Counted from the first letter of the stretch, positions 36,872 through 46,407 are shown. The stretch: DNA of 64,000 bases from Pseudoalteromonas carrageenovora IAM 12662 (GCF_900239935.1 NZ_LT965928.1:1549407-1613406); one strand, 5' to 3'. Numbers and translations are program-made. The notes: a model not told the origin generated them from the sequence alone.

Positions 36872-38731
36872 ATGAAAAAATCAGTTTATCTACCCGCAAT
36901 TCTGTGTAGCGCACTTATTGCTATGGGTTGCTCAGAAAGTAACAAGCCCGAGCAACCACAAGCGCCAGCACAAACACAAAACGAATTAACCAAGCCTGTT
37001 GTATACCAAGTATTTACTCGCCTATTTGGTAATACCAACACTTCTAATATGTCATGGGGCACAAAAGAGCAAAATGGTGTAGGCAAATTCGCCGATTTTA
37101 ATGACGCAGCTCTTAAAGGTATAAAAGAGTTAGGTACCACACATGTTTGGTACACCGGCGTGCTACATCATGCGTTAGTTGGGGATTACACTGATTATGG
37201 GATTTCTCAAGATGATCCTGATGTAGTTAAAGGCAGGGCGGGCTCACCGTATGCTATTAAAGACTATTACGATGTAAACCCTGATTTAGCAGTTAATGTT
37301 ACTCAGCGCATGGATGAATTTAGCGCACTTATTGAGCGTACACATAACCATGGCATGAAAGTAATTATTGATATAGTGCCTAACCATGTAGCGCGAAACT
37401 ACCAATCCCTTGGCAAACCTAAGGGCGTTAAAGACTTTGGCGCACAAGACGACACCACTAAAGCGTACGATAAAAATAATAACTTTTACTACGTACCAGG
37501 GCAGTCTTTTCAGGTGCCAACATCGCCAGAGTATAAGGTTTTAGGGGGTAATGAACACCTATTAGCGGATGGCTTTTTTAATGAAACGCCCGCTAAATGG
37601 ACAGGTAATGGTGCCCGTGCAGCAAAACCCGATATAAACGATTGGTACGAAACAGTAAAAGTTAATTATGGCGTAAAGCCTGATGGCAGCTACGACTTTG
37701 TTCAATTGCCAAGTGAATACAAAAATAAAGACTACCGTGCTCATTATGCATTTTGGCAAGATAAAGAGCTTCCTAACAGCTGGTACAAATTTAGAGACAT
37801 AGTACTTTTTTGGCTCGATAAAGGCGTTGATGGCTTTAGATACGACATGGCCGAAATGGTGCCAGTAGAGTTTTGGAGTTTTTTAAATTCGTCGATAAAA
37901 ATGCAAAAAAGCGATGCCTTTTTGTTAGCTGAAGTTTACAACCCGCTAATGTACCGTGCGTATATTCACCAAGGTAAAATGGACTACCTTTACGACAAAG
38001 TAGGCTTTTACGACACATTAAAAGCCATTATGCAGGGTAAGCAAGCTGCTAATACTATTTTTGCAGCCCAAAGCCAAATTACTGACATTGAAGCGCACAT
38101 GCTGCACTTTTTAGAAAACCACGACGAGCAACGTATCGCAAGCCCTGATTTTGCAGGTAATGCTGCTTGGGGTAAACCGGCTATGGTGGTTTCTAACTTA
38201 ATGAGCCGCGCACCCACGTTATTATATTTTGGTCAAGATGTGGGAGAAGATGGCTCAGAAAACGCAGGATTTGGCACAGCTACACGCACCAGTATTTTTG
38301 ATTACATTGGCGTACCGGCGCATCAAGCGTGGATGAATAACGGCAAGTTTGACGGCGCTAATTTAACGAAAGAGCAGTCGGCACTTCGTGATTACTATAA
38401 AGCCATTATGTCACTTAATAGTTTACCTGTTGTGGTTGGGGGTGAAATGACCGAGCTTAGCGTAACAGGAAGCGAGCGAGTTGTTGGCTTTATGCGCAAA
38501 CTTGGCCAACAAACGCTGTACGTTTTAAGTAACTTTAGCAAACAACCTCAAACTATTACGGTTAACTTATCAAAAGCGCAATTAGCAGCACTTAGCGAAC
38601 ACACCCAATTGCATGACTTACTTGAGCAGCACAGCACCGAGATCACATCAGGGTCGCAAGGCGCAACATTTACACTCACACTTGATGCATTTAGCAGCGC
38701 AGTATTAACAAATAAGGCTAATAATGAATAA
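36872..38731 (+). CDS. GH13 alpha-amylase-like lipoprotein
   Basis: The 619-residue product carries a lipoprotein signal (MKKSVYLPAILCSALIAMGC, lipobox IAMGC), a short Pro/Gln-rich linker, and a GH13 barrel. Motifs include VIIDIVPNHVARN, GVDGFRYDMAEMVPVEFW (Asp nucleophile), AFLLAEVYNP (Glu) and HFLENHDEQRI (Asp). The residue after Cys is Ser, compatible with outer-membrane sorting. It would cut starch or long dextrins at the cell surface or periplasmic face. It overlaps the MFS gene by eight bases and has its own upstream operator. Confidence 0.92.
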   Translation: MKKSVYLPAILCSALIAMGCSESNKPEQPQAPAQTQNELTKPVVYQVFTRLFGNTNTSNMSWGTKEQNGVGKFADFNDAALKGIKELGTTHVWYTGVLHHALVGDYTDYGISQDDPDVVKGRAGSPYAIKDYYDVNPDLAVNVTQRMDEFSALIERTHNHGMKVIIDIVPNHVARNYQSLGKPKGVKDFGAQDDTTKAYDKNNNFYYVPGQSFQVPTSPEYKVLGGNEHLLADGFFNETPAKWTGNGARAAKPDINDWYETVKVNYGVKPDGSYDFVQLPSEYKNKDYRAHYAFWQDKELPNSWYKFRDIVLFWLDKGVDGFRYDMAEMVPVEFWSFLNSSIKMQKSDAFLLAEVYNPLMYRAYIHQGKMDYLYDKVGFYDTLKAIMQGKQAANTIFAAQSQITDIEAHMLHFLENHDEQRIASPDFAGNAAWGKPAMVVSNLMSRAPTLLYFGQDVGEDGSENAGFGTATRTSIFDYIGVPAHQAWMNNGKFDGANLTKEQSALRDYYKAIMSLNSLPVVVGGEMTELSVTGSERVVGFMRKLGQQTLYVLSNFSKQPQTITVNLSKAQLAALSEHTQLHDLLEQHSTEITSGSQGATFTLTLDAFSSAVLTNKANNE

Positions 38732-40220
38732 TCAAAATAATAGCGACAAGCCAAATCTAAGCTTTTGGCAAATATGGAACATGTGTTTTGGCTTTTTAGG
38801 TATACAGTTTGGTTTTGCTCTGCAAAACGGTAATGTGAGCCGTATATTTCAAACATTAGGCGCACAAGTTGATGATATTCCCATTTTATGGGTTGCAGCA
38901 CCGCTTACTGGTTTAATCGTACAGCCTATTATTGGTTACTGGAGCGATAAAACATGGGGGCGCTTTGGTCGCCGCCGTCCGTTCTTTTTTATAGGTGCAG
39001 TGTTAACAACGCTTTCACTATTTATTATGCCGCATTCACCAACGCTTTGGATTGCCGCTGGTATGTTATGGATAATGGATGCGTCAATCAACGTAACCAT
39101 GGAACCGTTTAGAGCACTTGTAGGCGATAACTTGCCAGAAAAACAACGCGCTACAGGTTACGGGTTACAAAGCTTTTTTATTGGTATTGGTGCGGTACTA
39201 GCCTCAGCATTACCATGGATGATGACCAACTGGTTTGATGTAAGTAATACTGCAGCGCCTGGGCAAATTCCAGAGTCTGTTAAATACTCATTTTATTGGG
39301 GGGGGGTGGTGCTACTTGTTGCTGTGCTTTGGACCGTTGCACGTACAAAAGAGTACAGCCCAGAGCAATTAGCGGCTTTTGAAAAGCAAAGCGCTCAACC
39401 TACTACAAGCAAACTGGTTGATATTAACTTTAATAAAGGCGCCATTATTTTTGTAGTGCTGGGTTTAGCAACCCTTGCATTAGTCATGGGCTTATCGCTT
39501 GAAAAAGAATTATACCTATTAGCTGGTGGTTTATTAGCGTTTGGTATTGTGCAGTGGATTGCAGCAGCGCTTAAAAGTGCTAACAAAACTCAAGGTGGTT
39601 TTTACCAAGTAGTACAAGATGTATTTACAATGCCAGAAGCCATGAAGCAGCTTGCCTGGGTGCAGTTTTTTAGCTGGTTTACTTTATTTGCCATGTGGAT
39701 TTACACTACCGCAGCAGTAACAAGCTTTCATTATGGTAGTAGCGATGCAACCTCTAAAGCATTTAACGATGGTGCTGACTGGGTGGGTATTTTATTTGCC
39801 GCCTACAATGGCTTTGCAGCTATTGCCGCTATGTGTATTCCGTTTTTAGTTAAAAAAATGGGCTTAAAAGGTGCGCATTGTTTTAATTTATTGCTGGGCG
39901 CGTTAGGTCTTGCAAGCTTTATGTTTATTCAAGACCCTAAAATGTTACTTATTCCTATGATAGGCGTTGGTTTTGCGTGGGCCTCTATTCTATCGCTACC
40001 ATATGCCATGTTAAGTAACGCCTTACCAAGTAACAAAATGGGCGTTTACATGGGTATTTTTAACTTCTTTATTGTTATACCGCAGTTACTTGCCGCCAGT
40101 ATTTTAGGGCTTATTTTACGTCACGCATTTTCAAATCAGCCTATTTACGCATTATTAATTGGCGCAGCCTCGTTCGTTGTTGCCGGCATTGCTGTAATGC
40201 GCGTAAAAAAATCCAATTAA
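38724..40220 (+). CDS. MFS sugar transporter, probable maltose/maltodextrin importer
   Basis: The 498-residue protein has about twelve membrane helices and the MFS loop GYWSDKTWGRFGRRRPFFFIG, typical of the GPH/SLC45-like sugar transporters found in maltose loci of Caulobacter and Xanthomonas (MalY-type). It would carry the products of the periplasmic amylases across the inner membrane. Its ATG lies eight bases inside the preceding amylase gene, and the glucoamylase gene follows after nine bases, so the three are co-transcribed. Confidence 0.92.
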   Translation: MNNQNNSDKPNLSFWQIWNMCFGFLGIQFGFALQNGNVSRIFQTLGAQVDDIPILWVAAPLTGLIVQPIIGYWSDKTWGRFGRRRPFFFIGAVLTTLSLFIMPHSPTLWIAAGMLWIMDASINVTMEPFRALVGDNLPEKQRATGYGLQSFFIGIGAVLASALPWMMTNWFDVSNTAAPGQIPESVKYSFYWGGVVLLVAVLWTVARTKEYSPEQLAAFEKQSAQPTTSKLVDINFNKGAIIFVVLGLATLALVMGLSLEKELYLLAGGLLAFGIVQWIAAALKSANKTQGGFYQVVQDVFTMPEAMKQLAWVQFFSWFTLFAMWIYTTAAVTSFHYGSSDATSKAFNDGADWVGILFAAYNGFAAIAAMCIPFLVKKMGLKGAHCFNLLLGALGLASFMFIQDPKMLLIPMIGVGFAWASILSLPYAMLSNALPSNKMGVYMGIFNFFIVIPQLLAASILGLILRHAFSNQPIYALLIGAASFVVAGIAVMRVKKSN

Positions 40221-40229
40221 GGACACACA

Positions 40230-42641
40230 ATGAAAAAATATAACCTTATAACTGCCTCACTCTTAACATTAGGCTTAACTGCCTGTGGTGCACAAAACAC
40301 AAGCACAGATAATAAAAATACCGCTGCACAGGTTAAATCAGCACCTGGCGCACCTGGTGTAGAGCCATTTTGGGCTTATGCAGGTAAAACAGGGATTGGC
40401 ACGTCTTACGAGCAATACCAAAAAGGCCAATACAGTGATTCAGCTGCAACGGGCGATGTATCTAAGGTGTGGTTTTCAATTGCTAAAGGCATGATCACCG
40501 AAACCATGTTTGGGCTTATCCACCAAGCGCAGATTAAAGACATGCAGTTTGTTGTTACAGGTAAAGACTTTACCGTAACCGAAGCTGATGAATTAGATGT
40601 CACCATAGATTACTTATACAAAGATGCGCAAGGGCGCCCACTTTCGCTTGCCTACAAAGTAACAAGCACTGATAAACAAGGGCGCTTTAGCCTAGAAAAA
40701 CACATATTTACCGACCCAGATGGGCAAACATTATTTGTTCGCAGTGTGTTTAACACTGAACTTGAAGGGTTAAAAGCTTATGTTGTTGTAAACCCTTACA
40801 TAAATAATAACGGATTAGGTGACTTTGCTAAAACGACAGAGCAAGGGCTTGTGGCATGGGAAGACGATAACTATTTATCACTTCAATCAGCAACCCCTTT
40901 TAAAGCTAAAACAGTAGGTTTTACAGGTGAAAGCGATGGTATTAATGCACTTAAAACAACTCAAGCGCTAAACACTCATTATACAAATACTGGCGAAGCT
41001 GCAGGTAACGTAAGCATGTTGGCTGAGCTTGGCGAAATAAGCGCTAACACCACCTTCGATGTAGCACTTAGTTTTGGTAAAACACAGCAGCAAAGTATAC
41101 AACAAGGCGAGCAAAGCTTAGCAAAAGGCTATCAAGCAGTGCTTGATCACTATAACGGTAAAGGTGAAGCGCTCGGCTGGCAAGATTACCTTCAAAGCCT
41201 TAAACCACTTAATACCATGGTTGAGCAAACCGCCGATAACGGAAAGCTTTTATACACCAGTGCCATGGTTTTAAAGGCACAAGAAGATAAAACCAATGCC
41301 GGTGCGCTTATTGCGTCATTGTCAAACCCTTGGGGCGAAACCGTATCTGCTAAAGAAGGCTCAACCGGTTATAAAGCGGTATGGGTGCGCGATTTTTACC
41401 AAGTAGCCATGGCATTTATGGCGCTCGGCGATACCGCCACCGCAAAAACAGCATTCGAATACCTTGAAAAAGTACAAGTAAACAGCAAAACACCGGGTAA
41501 TAAAGGAGATACAGGCTGGTTTTTACAAAAAACACATGTAGATGGTGAGCTTGAATGGGTAGGTGTACAACTTGATCAAACCGCTATGCCTATTATGCTT
41601 GCTTGGAAGTTACATAAGGCCAATGTACTTAGCGACGAAGAGCTAAAAAGTTGGTACGGCAAAATGTTAAAACCAGCGGCTGATTTTTTAGTTGATGGCG
41701 GCCTTGCTAAAATTTTATGGAACGACACGCAAATTACACCACCGGCTACCCAACAAGAACGTTGGGAAGAGCAAGAAGGTTACTCGCCTTCGACTACTGC
41801 GGCAATAGTAGCTGGCCTTATTACAGCCAGTGATATTGCAACACTAAGTGGCGATGATAAAAACGCAAAGCGCTACTTAAGTACGGCTAGAAAGTACAAC
41901 AACGATATTGAATCGCACATGTTTACCACTAAAGGCAACTTAAAAGGCGAAAATAGTGATGGTGAATACTTTATTCGCATAGGCCAAGATACCGATGCAA
42001 ACTCAGACACTAAAATTAACGCTAATAATGGCCGTGAAGGGTTTAATAAAAAGCAAATTTTAGATGGCGGGTTTTTAGAGTTAGTACGCTATGGTGTACG
42101 TGGTGCAAATGATGAAAGCATTGTTAAAACACTACCTGAGTACGATGACGAAACGCTTGAAGATAACCTACAAGTTAAATACAGCTTTAGTTTTGACGAT
42201 GGCAGCGGCACTTTTGCAGGCTACCGCCGCTACGGTAATGATGGCTACGGCGAAGATGAAGTTAAAGGCACAAACTATGCTGAGGGTGGCAGCAATACAC
42301 CAGGCCAACGTGGTCGTGTATGGCCATTTTTTACAGGTGAACGTGGCCACTATGAAATAGCTGCAGCCAATGCAAACAACGCACTTGATGATGCAAAACA
42401 AGCACAAATTAAAAACAGCTATGTTAAAGGCTTAGAGCAATTTGCTAATAATGGCTTAATGCTACCAGAGCAAGTATGGGATGGCGTAGGTGTAAATAAA
42501 GCAGGTTACAAGCTAGGTGAGGGCACTAATTCAGCAACACCACTGGCATGGACACATGCTGAGTACGTTAAACTGGTACGTTCATTGAGTGATAAACAAG
42601 TATGGGATCATTACCCAGTTGTAGAGAAAGCATTAAAGTAG
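40230..42641 (+). CDS. GH15 glucan 1,4-alpha-glucosidase (glucoamylase) lipoprotein
   Basis: The 803-residue product has a lipoprotein signal (MKKYNLITASLLTLGLTAC, lipobox LTAC). An N-terminal beta domain of the glucodextranase/glucoamylase type follows (GVEPFWAYAGKTGIGTSYEQY), then an (alpha/alpha)6 barrel with conserved GH15 segments YKAVWVRDFYQVAMAF, WVGVQLDQTAMPIMLAWKL and RWEEQEGYSPSTTAAIVAGL (catalytic Glu region). It releases glucose from non-reducing ends of dextrins in the periplasm. It ends the operon, with a hairpin terminator about 20 bp on. Confidence 0.92.
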   Translation: MKKYNLITASLLTLGLTACGAQNTSTDNKNTAAQVKSAPGAPGVEPFWAYAGKTGIGTSYEQYQKGQYSDSAATGDVSKVWFSIAKGMITETMFGLIHQAQIKDMQFVVTGKDFTVTEADELDVTIDYLYKDAQGRPLSLAYKVTSTDKQGRFSLEKHIFTDPDGQTLFVRSVFNTELEGLKAYVVVNPYINNNGLGDFAKTTEQGLVAWEDDNYLSLQSATPFKAKTVGFTGESDGINALKTTQALNTHYTNTGEAAGNVSMLAELGEISANTTFDVALSFGKTQQQSIQQGEQSLAKGYQAVLDHYNGKGEALGWQDYLQSLKPLNTMVEQTADNGKLLYTSAMVLKAQEDKTNAGALIASLSNPWGETVSAKEGSTGYKAVWVRDFYQVAMAFMALGDTATAKTAFEYLEKVQVNSKTPGNKGDTGWFLQKTHVDGELEWVGVQLDQTAMPIMLAWKLHKANVLSDEELKSWYGKMLKPAADFLVDGGLAKILWNDTQITPPATQQERWEEQEGYSPSTTAAIVAGLITASDIATLSGDDKNAKRYLSTARKYNNDIESHMFTTKGNLKGENSDGEYFIRIGQDTDANSDTKINANNGREGFNKKQILDGGFLELVRYGVRGANDESIVKTLPEYDDETLEDNLQVKYSFSFDDGSGTFAGYRRYGNDGYGEDEVKGTNYAEGGSNTPGQRGRVWPFFTGERGHYEIAAANANNALDDAKQAQIKNSYVKGLEQFANNGLMLPEQVWDGVGVNKAGYKLGEGTNSATPLAWTHAEYVKLVRSLSDKQVWDHYPVVEKALK

Positions 42642-42660
42642 AGTTATTTTGAAAAATTTA

Positions 42661-42688
42661 AAAGCCATGGTTAATAGCCGTGGCTTTT
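42661..42688. terminator. Terminator between glucoamylase and LacI-type regulator genes
   Basis: AAAGCCATGG pairs with CCGTGGCTTT (one wobble pair) around a loop of about 7 nt. The two flanking genes are convergent; the T runs are short. Confidence 0.65.
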
Positions 42689-42745
42689 AGGTTTTAAAAT
42701 GAGGCTTGAACGTTAAGCTGTTATATTAGTTTTAGTTATAGTGAC

Positions 42746-43762
42746 TTAGCTGCTCCCCCTAGCAATCAATGCTGGTGGTAAAAGGGTGCTTTGCACTTCT
42801 TCTTCACGTATTAATTTAAGTAGGTTTTCTACTAGCATTTGCCCTGCAACGGTAGTGTCTTGCGCTATGGTAGTAAGCGGTGGATTAATATAGCTCGCAA
42901 TAGCTATGTTATCAAAGCCCACAACGGCCACATCGGTAGGTACTTTTATATTGGCTTCTTTAAGGGCGCGTATTGCGCCAATTGCTATTAAATCACTGGC
43001 GGCAAATAGTGCGTTAAACTTAATGTTATTAGCAATAAGTGAGCGTGTTGCATGATACCCCGACTCCTCAGTAGAGATAGCGTTAGCCATTTTTCGCTCA
43101 TTTATAGTTACGTTATTAGCTAACAGCTCATCTTTAAAGCCTTCAAAGCGGGCAAAAAATTCTGGGCTGTGATCAGATGCATCACCGATAAACGCGCAAT
43201 CGGTGCGGTTATGGGCAATTAAATGGCCAGCGGCTAGTTTGCCCCCGCCGTAGTTGTCGCAGCATACAGTAAGATCTGGGCGGTTATCTACTGTGGCGCC
43301 CCAGCATACAAACTTAGTGTTTTGGTCAAGCAAGGTTTTAAATTTTGGTTGAAAGTCTATGTAATCACCATAGCCGAGCAAAATAATGCCATCGGCTCTG
43401 TGGCTGTCTTCGTAGTCGGCTTGCCAATCGGCACTAGCTGATTGAAACGATACTAATAAGTCGTAACCTTCTTTTGCACAAGCACGGGTAATACTGCCCA
43501 GCATTGATAAAAAGAATGGATTGATTTGTGATTCATCTGATGTTGGGTCTTCAAACAACAATAGCGCAAGGGTACTACTTTGCTGAGTACGCAAGTTGCT
43601 GGCATTTTTATCAACTTTATAGTTAAGTTGTTTTGCTATGTCGTGGACGCGTTTGCGTGTTTCTTCATTAACAAGGGGGCTGTTACGTAAAGCGCGAGAT
43701 ACAGTTGATTGTGAAACCCCTGCATAATGGGCAATGTCAAATGAGGTGGCTTTACCTTTCAT
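42746..43762 (-). CDS. LacI-family regulator, probable maltodextrin regulator
   Basis: The 338-residue protein has an N-terminal LacI HTH (ATSFDIAHYAGVSQSTVSRALRNSPLVNEETRKRV) and a periplasmic-binding-protein-like effector domain (LIAIGAIRALKEANIKVPTDVAVVGFDNI). It is next to and convergent with the maltodextrin genes, so it is the best candidate for the ATACGTAT operators. In other Alteromonadales a MalR regulator does this; I infer the same by position. The effector is probably maltose or a related sugar. It has no matching operator of its own. Confidence 0.87.
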   Translation of the reverse strand: MKGKATSFDIAHYAGVSQSTVSRALRNSPLVNEETRKRVHDIAKQLNYKVDKNASNLRTQQSSTLALLLFEDPTSDESQINPFFLSMLGSITRACAKEGYDLLVSFQSASADWQADYEDSHRADGIILLGYGDYIDFQPKFKTLLDQNTKFVCWGATVDNRPDLTVCCDNYGGGKLAAGHLIAHNRTDCAFIGDASDHSPEFFARFEGFKDELLANNVTINERKMANAISTEESGYHATRSLIANNIKFNALFAASDLIAIGAIRALKEANIKVPTDVAVVGFDNIAIASYINPPLTTIAQDTTVAGQMLVENLLKLIREEEVQSTLLPPALIARGSS

Positions 43763-44041
43763 TGTTACAACTTAATTAAATGCTAAATAATTGTGTCATT
43801 TTCGACTATTAGTGAATTATTTCAAGCTTTTTGCGATTTATTATTGATCTAATCCTGACACCGGTGTCATAATGCCAATGTTTTATCATTTTGTTGTCAA
43901 AACGTATTAGCTGCTATTTTATATAGCAGCCTTTTTTACTGTGATAGCTACTTTGAGGTGATAGCTCAAAGTGTATAAATAACAACGCATAGTCGTTGTA
44001 AAATAATAAGCATAAGCCGCTTACACAAAAGAGATAATACC
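43763..44041. other. Regulatory region upstream of glk
   Basis: This gap of about 279 bp between divergent genes contains one TGACACCGGTGTCA operator (43856-43869). Otherwise it is AT-rich, with no gene. Confidence 0.6.
43856..43869. promoter_or_regulatory. LacI-type operator TGACACCGGTGTCA upstream of glk
   Basis: Perfect 14-bp palindrome with central CG, identical to the two sites before edd. It links glk to the edd-eda-gap operon. Confidence 0.88.
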
Positions 44042-45034
44042 ATGAGCCAAAATTCTTCTGCCCAGTTTAACCCTATCTTAGTTGCCGATATTGGTGGCAC
44101 CAATGCGCGCTTTGCATTAATTACCGACTTTAATGAGCAAACTAACCAATTTGTTATTGAGCATATTAACATATTTCCCAGTGCTAATTTTGGCTCTTTA
44201 GAAAGCGCACTTGAACAATACCTAACAACGATTCCTCATGTTACGCCAACTCAGGCATGTTTAGCTGTTGCAGGCCCTATAAAAGCAGGCCAAGTGCATT
44301 TAACCAATTTAGGTTGGCACTTTAGTGTTAGTGAATTTAAAGCACATTTTAATTTAACACAATTAGAAGTAATTAATGACTTTGCTGCATTTGCCTATGC
44401 AGCGCCGTATTTAGACTCAACGCAGAATATTACTATTAAACCAGGGCAAGCCGATGCTAACGCGAATATAGGTGTGATAGGCCCTGGTACAGGTTTTGGC
44501 GCTGCGTGCTTAGTGCGTACCGCGCAATCTAAGGCAGTGTTAAGCTCTGAAGGCGGCCATATGACGCTTGCACCGGTAAACGAGCTTGATTCTTTATTAA
44601 TAAATGAGCTTCGTAAAGAGCACCCTCATGTTTCAATCGAAACTGTTTTTTCAGGCCCAGGTATTGCTCATTTATACAAAGCAATGGCTGCTGTGAAAGG
44701 GGTTCCAGCTAAAAACTTAGATGCCGCGCAAATTAGTAGCTTGGCTAACAGTGGCGAGTGTGAAGTGTGTGATGCAACACTTAACCAATTTTGTGATTGG
44801 ATAGGCAGTGTTGCTGGCGACTTAGCAGTAGTATATGGGGCATTAGGTGGCTTGTTTATAGGCGGTGGTATTTTACCACGTATGCAAAGCAGATTATTAG
44901 AGAGCCGTTTTGTAGAGCGTTTTTCGCAAAAAGGCGTAATGTCTCAATATGCAGGCCAAATTCCGGTTACGCTAGTAATACAAGATAACATTCCGCTTAT
45001 TGGCGCTGGTGCGTGTTTATATAACAGCAATTAG
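44042..45034 (+). CDS. glk: Glucokinase
   Basis: The 330-residue protein is a bacterial glucokinase of the Glk family: ILVADIGGTNARFALI (phosphate-binding loop), CLAVAGPIKAGQVHLTNLGW, LEVINDFAAFAYA and GPGTGFGAACLV. It makes glucose-6-phosphate from free glucose, needed here because glucose is released by the maltodextrin enzymes. The start ATG gives MSQNSSAQFNPILVAD. The shared operator shows co-regulation with the ED genes. A LacI-type regulator gene follows after 36 bp. Confidence 0.95.
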   Translation: MSQNSSAQFNPILVADIGGTNARFALITDFNEQTNQFVIEHINIFPSANFGSLESALEQYLTTIPHVTPTQACLAVAGPIKAGQVHLTNLGWHFSVSEFKAHFNLTQLEVINDFAAFAYAAPYLDSTQNITIKPGQADANANIGVIGPGTGFGAACLVRTAQSKAVLSSEGGHMTLAPVNELDSLLINELRKEHPHVSIETVFSGPGIAHLYKAMAAVKGVPAKNLDAAQISSLANSGECEVCDATLNQFCDWIGSVAGDLAVVYGALGGLFIGGGILPRMQSRLLESRFVERFSQKGVMSQYAGQIPVTLVIQDNIPLIGAGACLYNSN

Positions 45035-45070
45035 TTTTTTGCTTAATGGTTGTATTTGGATAATGAACAA

Positions 45071-46084
45071 ATGAAAAAAGTAACCATAAATAGTGTAGCA
45101 AGCCATGCGGGCGTTTCTAAGAAAACGGTATCGCGGGTTTTAAATAATGAGCCTAACGTAAGTGCTGCCACTCGCGAAAAAGTGCTTAAAGTATTTAAAG
45201 AGCTTGACTATACGCCAAACCCAATAGCACGCGGACTAGCACAAAATCGTAGCTTTATTATTGGCTGTTTGTACGATAACCCAAGTAAAAGTTATATAAC
45301 GCGAGTGCAAACAGGTGCACTTGCTGCCTGTAAAGAGAATAACTACAACTTATTAATACACCCATGCGAATTACGTGGCGATGATTTAATTAACGATATA
45401 GAACAGTTATTACAAACATCACGCTTAGATGGCGTTGTACTTACCCCGCCATTTGGTGATTTTGAAAAGCTCGCTAATTTTTTAAAAGCTAAAAAAATAC
45501 CTTATGCACGCGTTGCATCAGCACTGCTTGAAGATGATTCAATTTCGGTGCGTAGTAACGATGAGCAAGGCGCTTATGAAATTACTGAGCATTTAATTTC
45601 GCTTGGGCACAAATCTATCGCCTTTATTAAAGGGCACCCTGATCACAGTGCAACTCAGCAGCGCTTTAAAGGTTACAGACGAGCTTTAGCAAGTCATGGA
45701 ATAGAATTTGACGAGCGCTTGGTAGAAGAGGGTAACTTTAGTTATCACTCAGGTGTAGACAGTGCACGCAGTATTTTAGATTTATCGCCAAGGCCTACGG
45801 CTGTATTTGCATCGAACGATTACATGGCGGCAGCGGTGCTAAAGCTTGCCACACAACGCCAATTAAGAGTGCCAGATGATATATCTATTGCAGGGTTTGA
45901 TAACGCACCAATTGCACGCCATATTTGGCCAGGCTTAACTACTATTGCACAGCCAGTTGAAGAAATGACTAAACAGGCAGTGACACAGCTTATTTCGCAT
46001 ATTTCACAACCTCAAGAACAGCCATACCAAGTTACGCTAGAGTCTAGGCTAATCACGCGAGAGTCTACAGCGGCCATTAAGTAA
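45071..46084 (+). CDS. LacI-family regulator, probable glucose/Entner-Doudoroff regulator
   Basis: The 337-residue protein has a LacI HTH (VTINSVASHAGVSKKTVSRVLNNEPNVSAATREK) and effector domain (VPDDISIAGFDNAPIARHIWP). I start it at MKKVTINSV because the HTH begins there and GGA lies ten bases upstream; an in-frame TTG at 45050 is possible. It sits between glk and edd, which share perfect TGACACCGGTGTCA sites, so it is the likely regulator. Alteromonadales regulators called GluR have this role; the equation is from memory. It is probably co-transcribed with glk. Confidence 0.87.
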   Translation: MKKVTINSVASHAGVSKKTVSRVLNNEPNVSAATREKVLKVFKELDYTPNPIARGLAQNRSFIIGCLYDNPSKSYITRVQTGALAACKENNYNLLIHPCELRGDDLINDIEQLLQTSRLDGVVLTPPFGDFEKLANFLKAKKIPYARVASALLEDDSISVRSNDEQGAYEITEHLISLGHKSIAFIKGHPDHSATQQRFKGYRRALASHGIEFDERLVEEGNFSYHSGVDSARSILDLSPRPTAVFASNDYMAAAVLKLATQRQLRVPDDISIAGFDNAPIARHIWPGLTTIAQPVEEMTKQAVTQLISHISQPQEQPYQVTLESRLITRESTAAIK

Positions 46085-46105
46085 ACTTTTTTTGTTTTTC
46101 ACAGC

Positions 46106-46142
46106 AACCCGAATATGAGTGACGCTTATTCGGGTTTTTTTT
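46106..46142 (+). terminator. Rho-independent terminator of the glk-regulator transcript
   Basis: AACCCGAATA pairs with TATTCGGGTT, followed by T8. Confidence 0.9.
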
Positions 46143-46227
46143 GTGCGGTTTTTACTAGATAAACTAAAATTACCATGTTCATTAATTGGTCACGTTAAAA
46201 TTTTACACTATTTTTGTTACCCAGGGT

Positions 46228-46241
46228 TGACACCGGTGTCA
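46228..46241. promoter_or_regulatory. LacI-type operator 1 upstream of edd
   Basis: TGACACCGGTGTCA, a perfect palindrome extended by one pair (TTG...CAA). It contains a consensus -35 box, TTGACA, at 46227-46232. Confidence 0.88.
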
Positions 46242-46260
46242 ATGCTATGCGTTAATACAG

Positions 46261-46274
46261 TGACACCGGTGTCA
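46261..46274. promoter_or_regulatory. LacI-type operator 2 upstream of edd
   Basis: A second perfect copy of TGACACCGGTGTCA, exactly 33 bp from operator 1, about three helical turns, so both dimers would lie on the same face of the DNA. Confidence 0.88.
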
Positions 46275-46329
46275 GGGTTGTTGTGAGAGGCTCCCTGGTA
46301 GCGTACCTTTGAACGGGTAAATCAAAGAT

Positions 46330-46380
46330 GCTCAGTGCAGTTATTTACGTGGAGTCTGTAATTGCTACTGAGCCTTTTTC
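46330..46380 (+). promoter_or_regulatory. Terminator-like hairpin in the edd leader
   Basis: GCTCAGTGCAGTTA pairs with TAATTGC-T-ACTGAGC (one bulged T and one G-U pair) and is followed by CTTTTTCC. It lies between the promoter region and the edd start codon. It may act as an attenuator, or end a short leader RNA. Confidence 0.6.
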
Positions 46381-46407
46381 CTCTAACTGATAGAGATGAG
46401 CTAAATT

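Larger units (their letters stand above)
46085..46407. other. Promoter and leader region of edd-eda-gap
   Basis: This 323-bp gap contains, in order: the glk-operon terminator, two TGACACCGGTGTCA operators 33 bp apart, a likely promoter with TTGACA inside the first operator and TTAATA just before the second, and a terminator-like hairpin in the leader. I see no gene. Confidence 0.75.
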
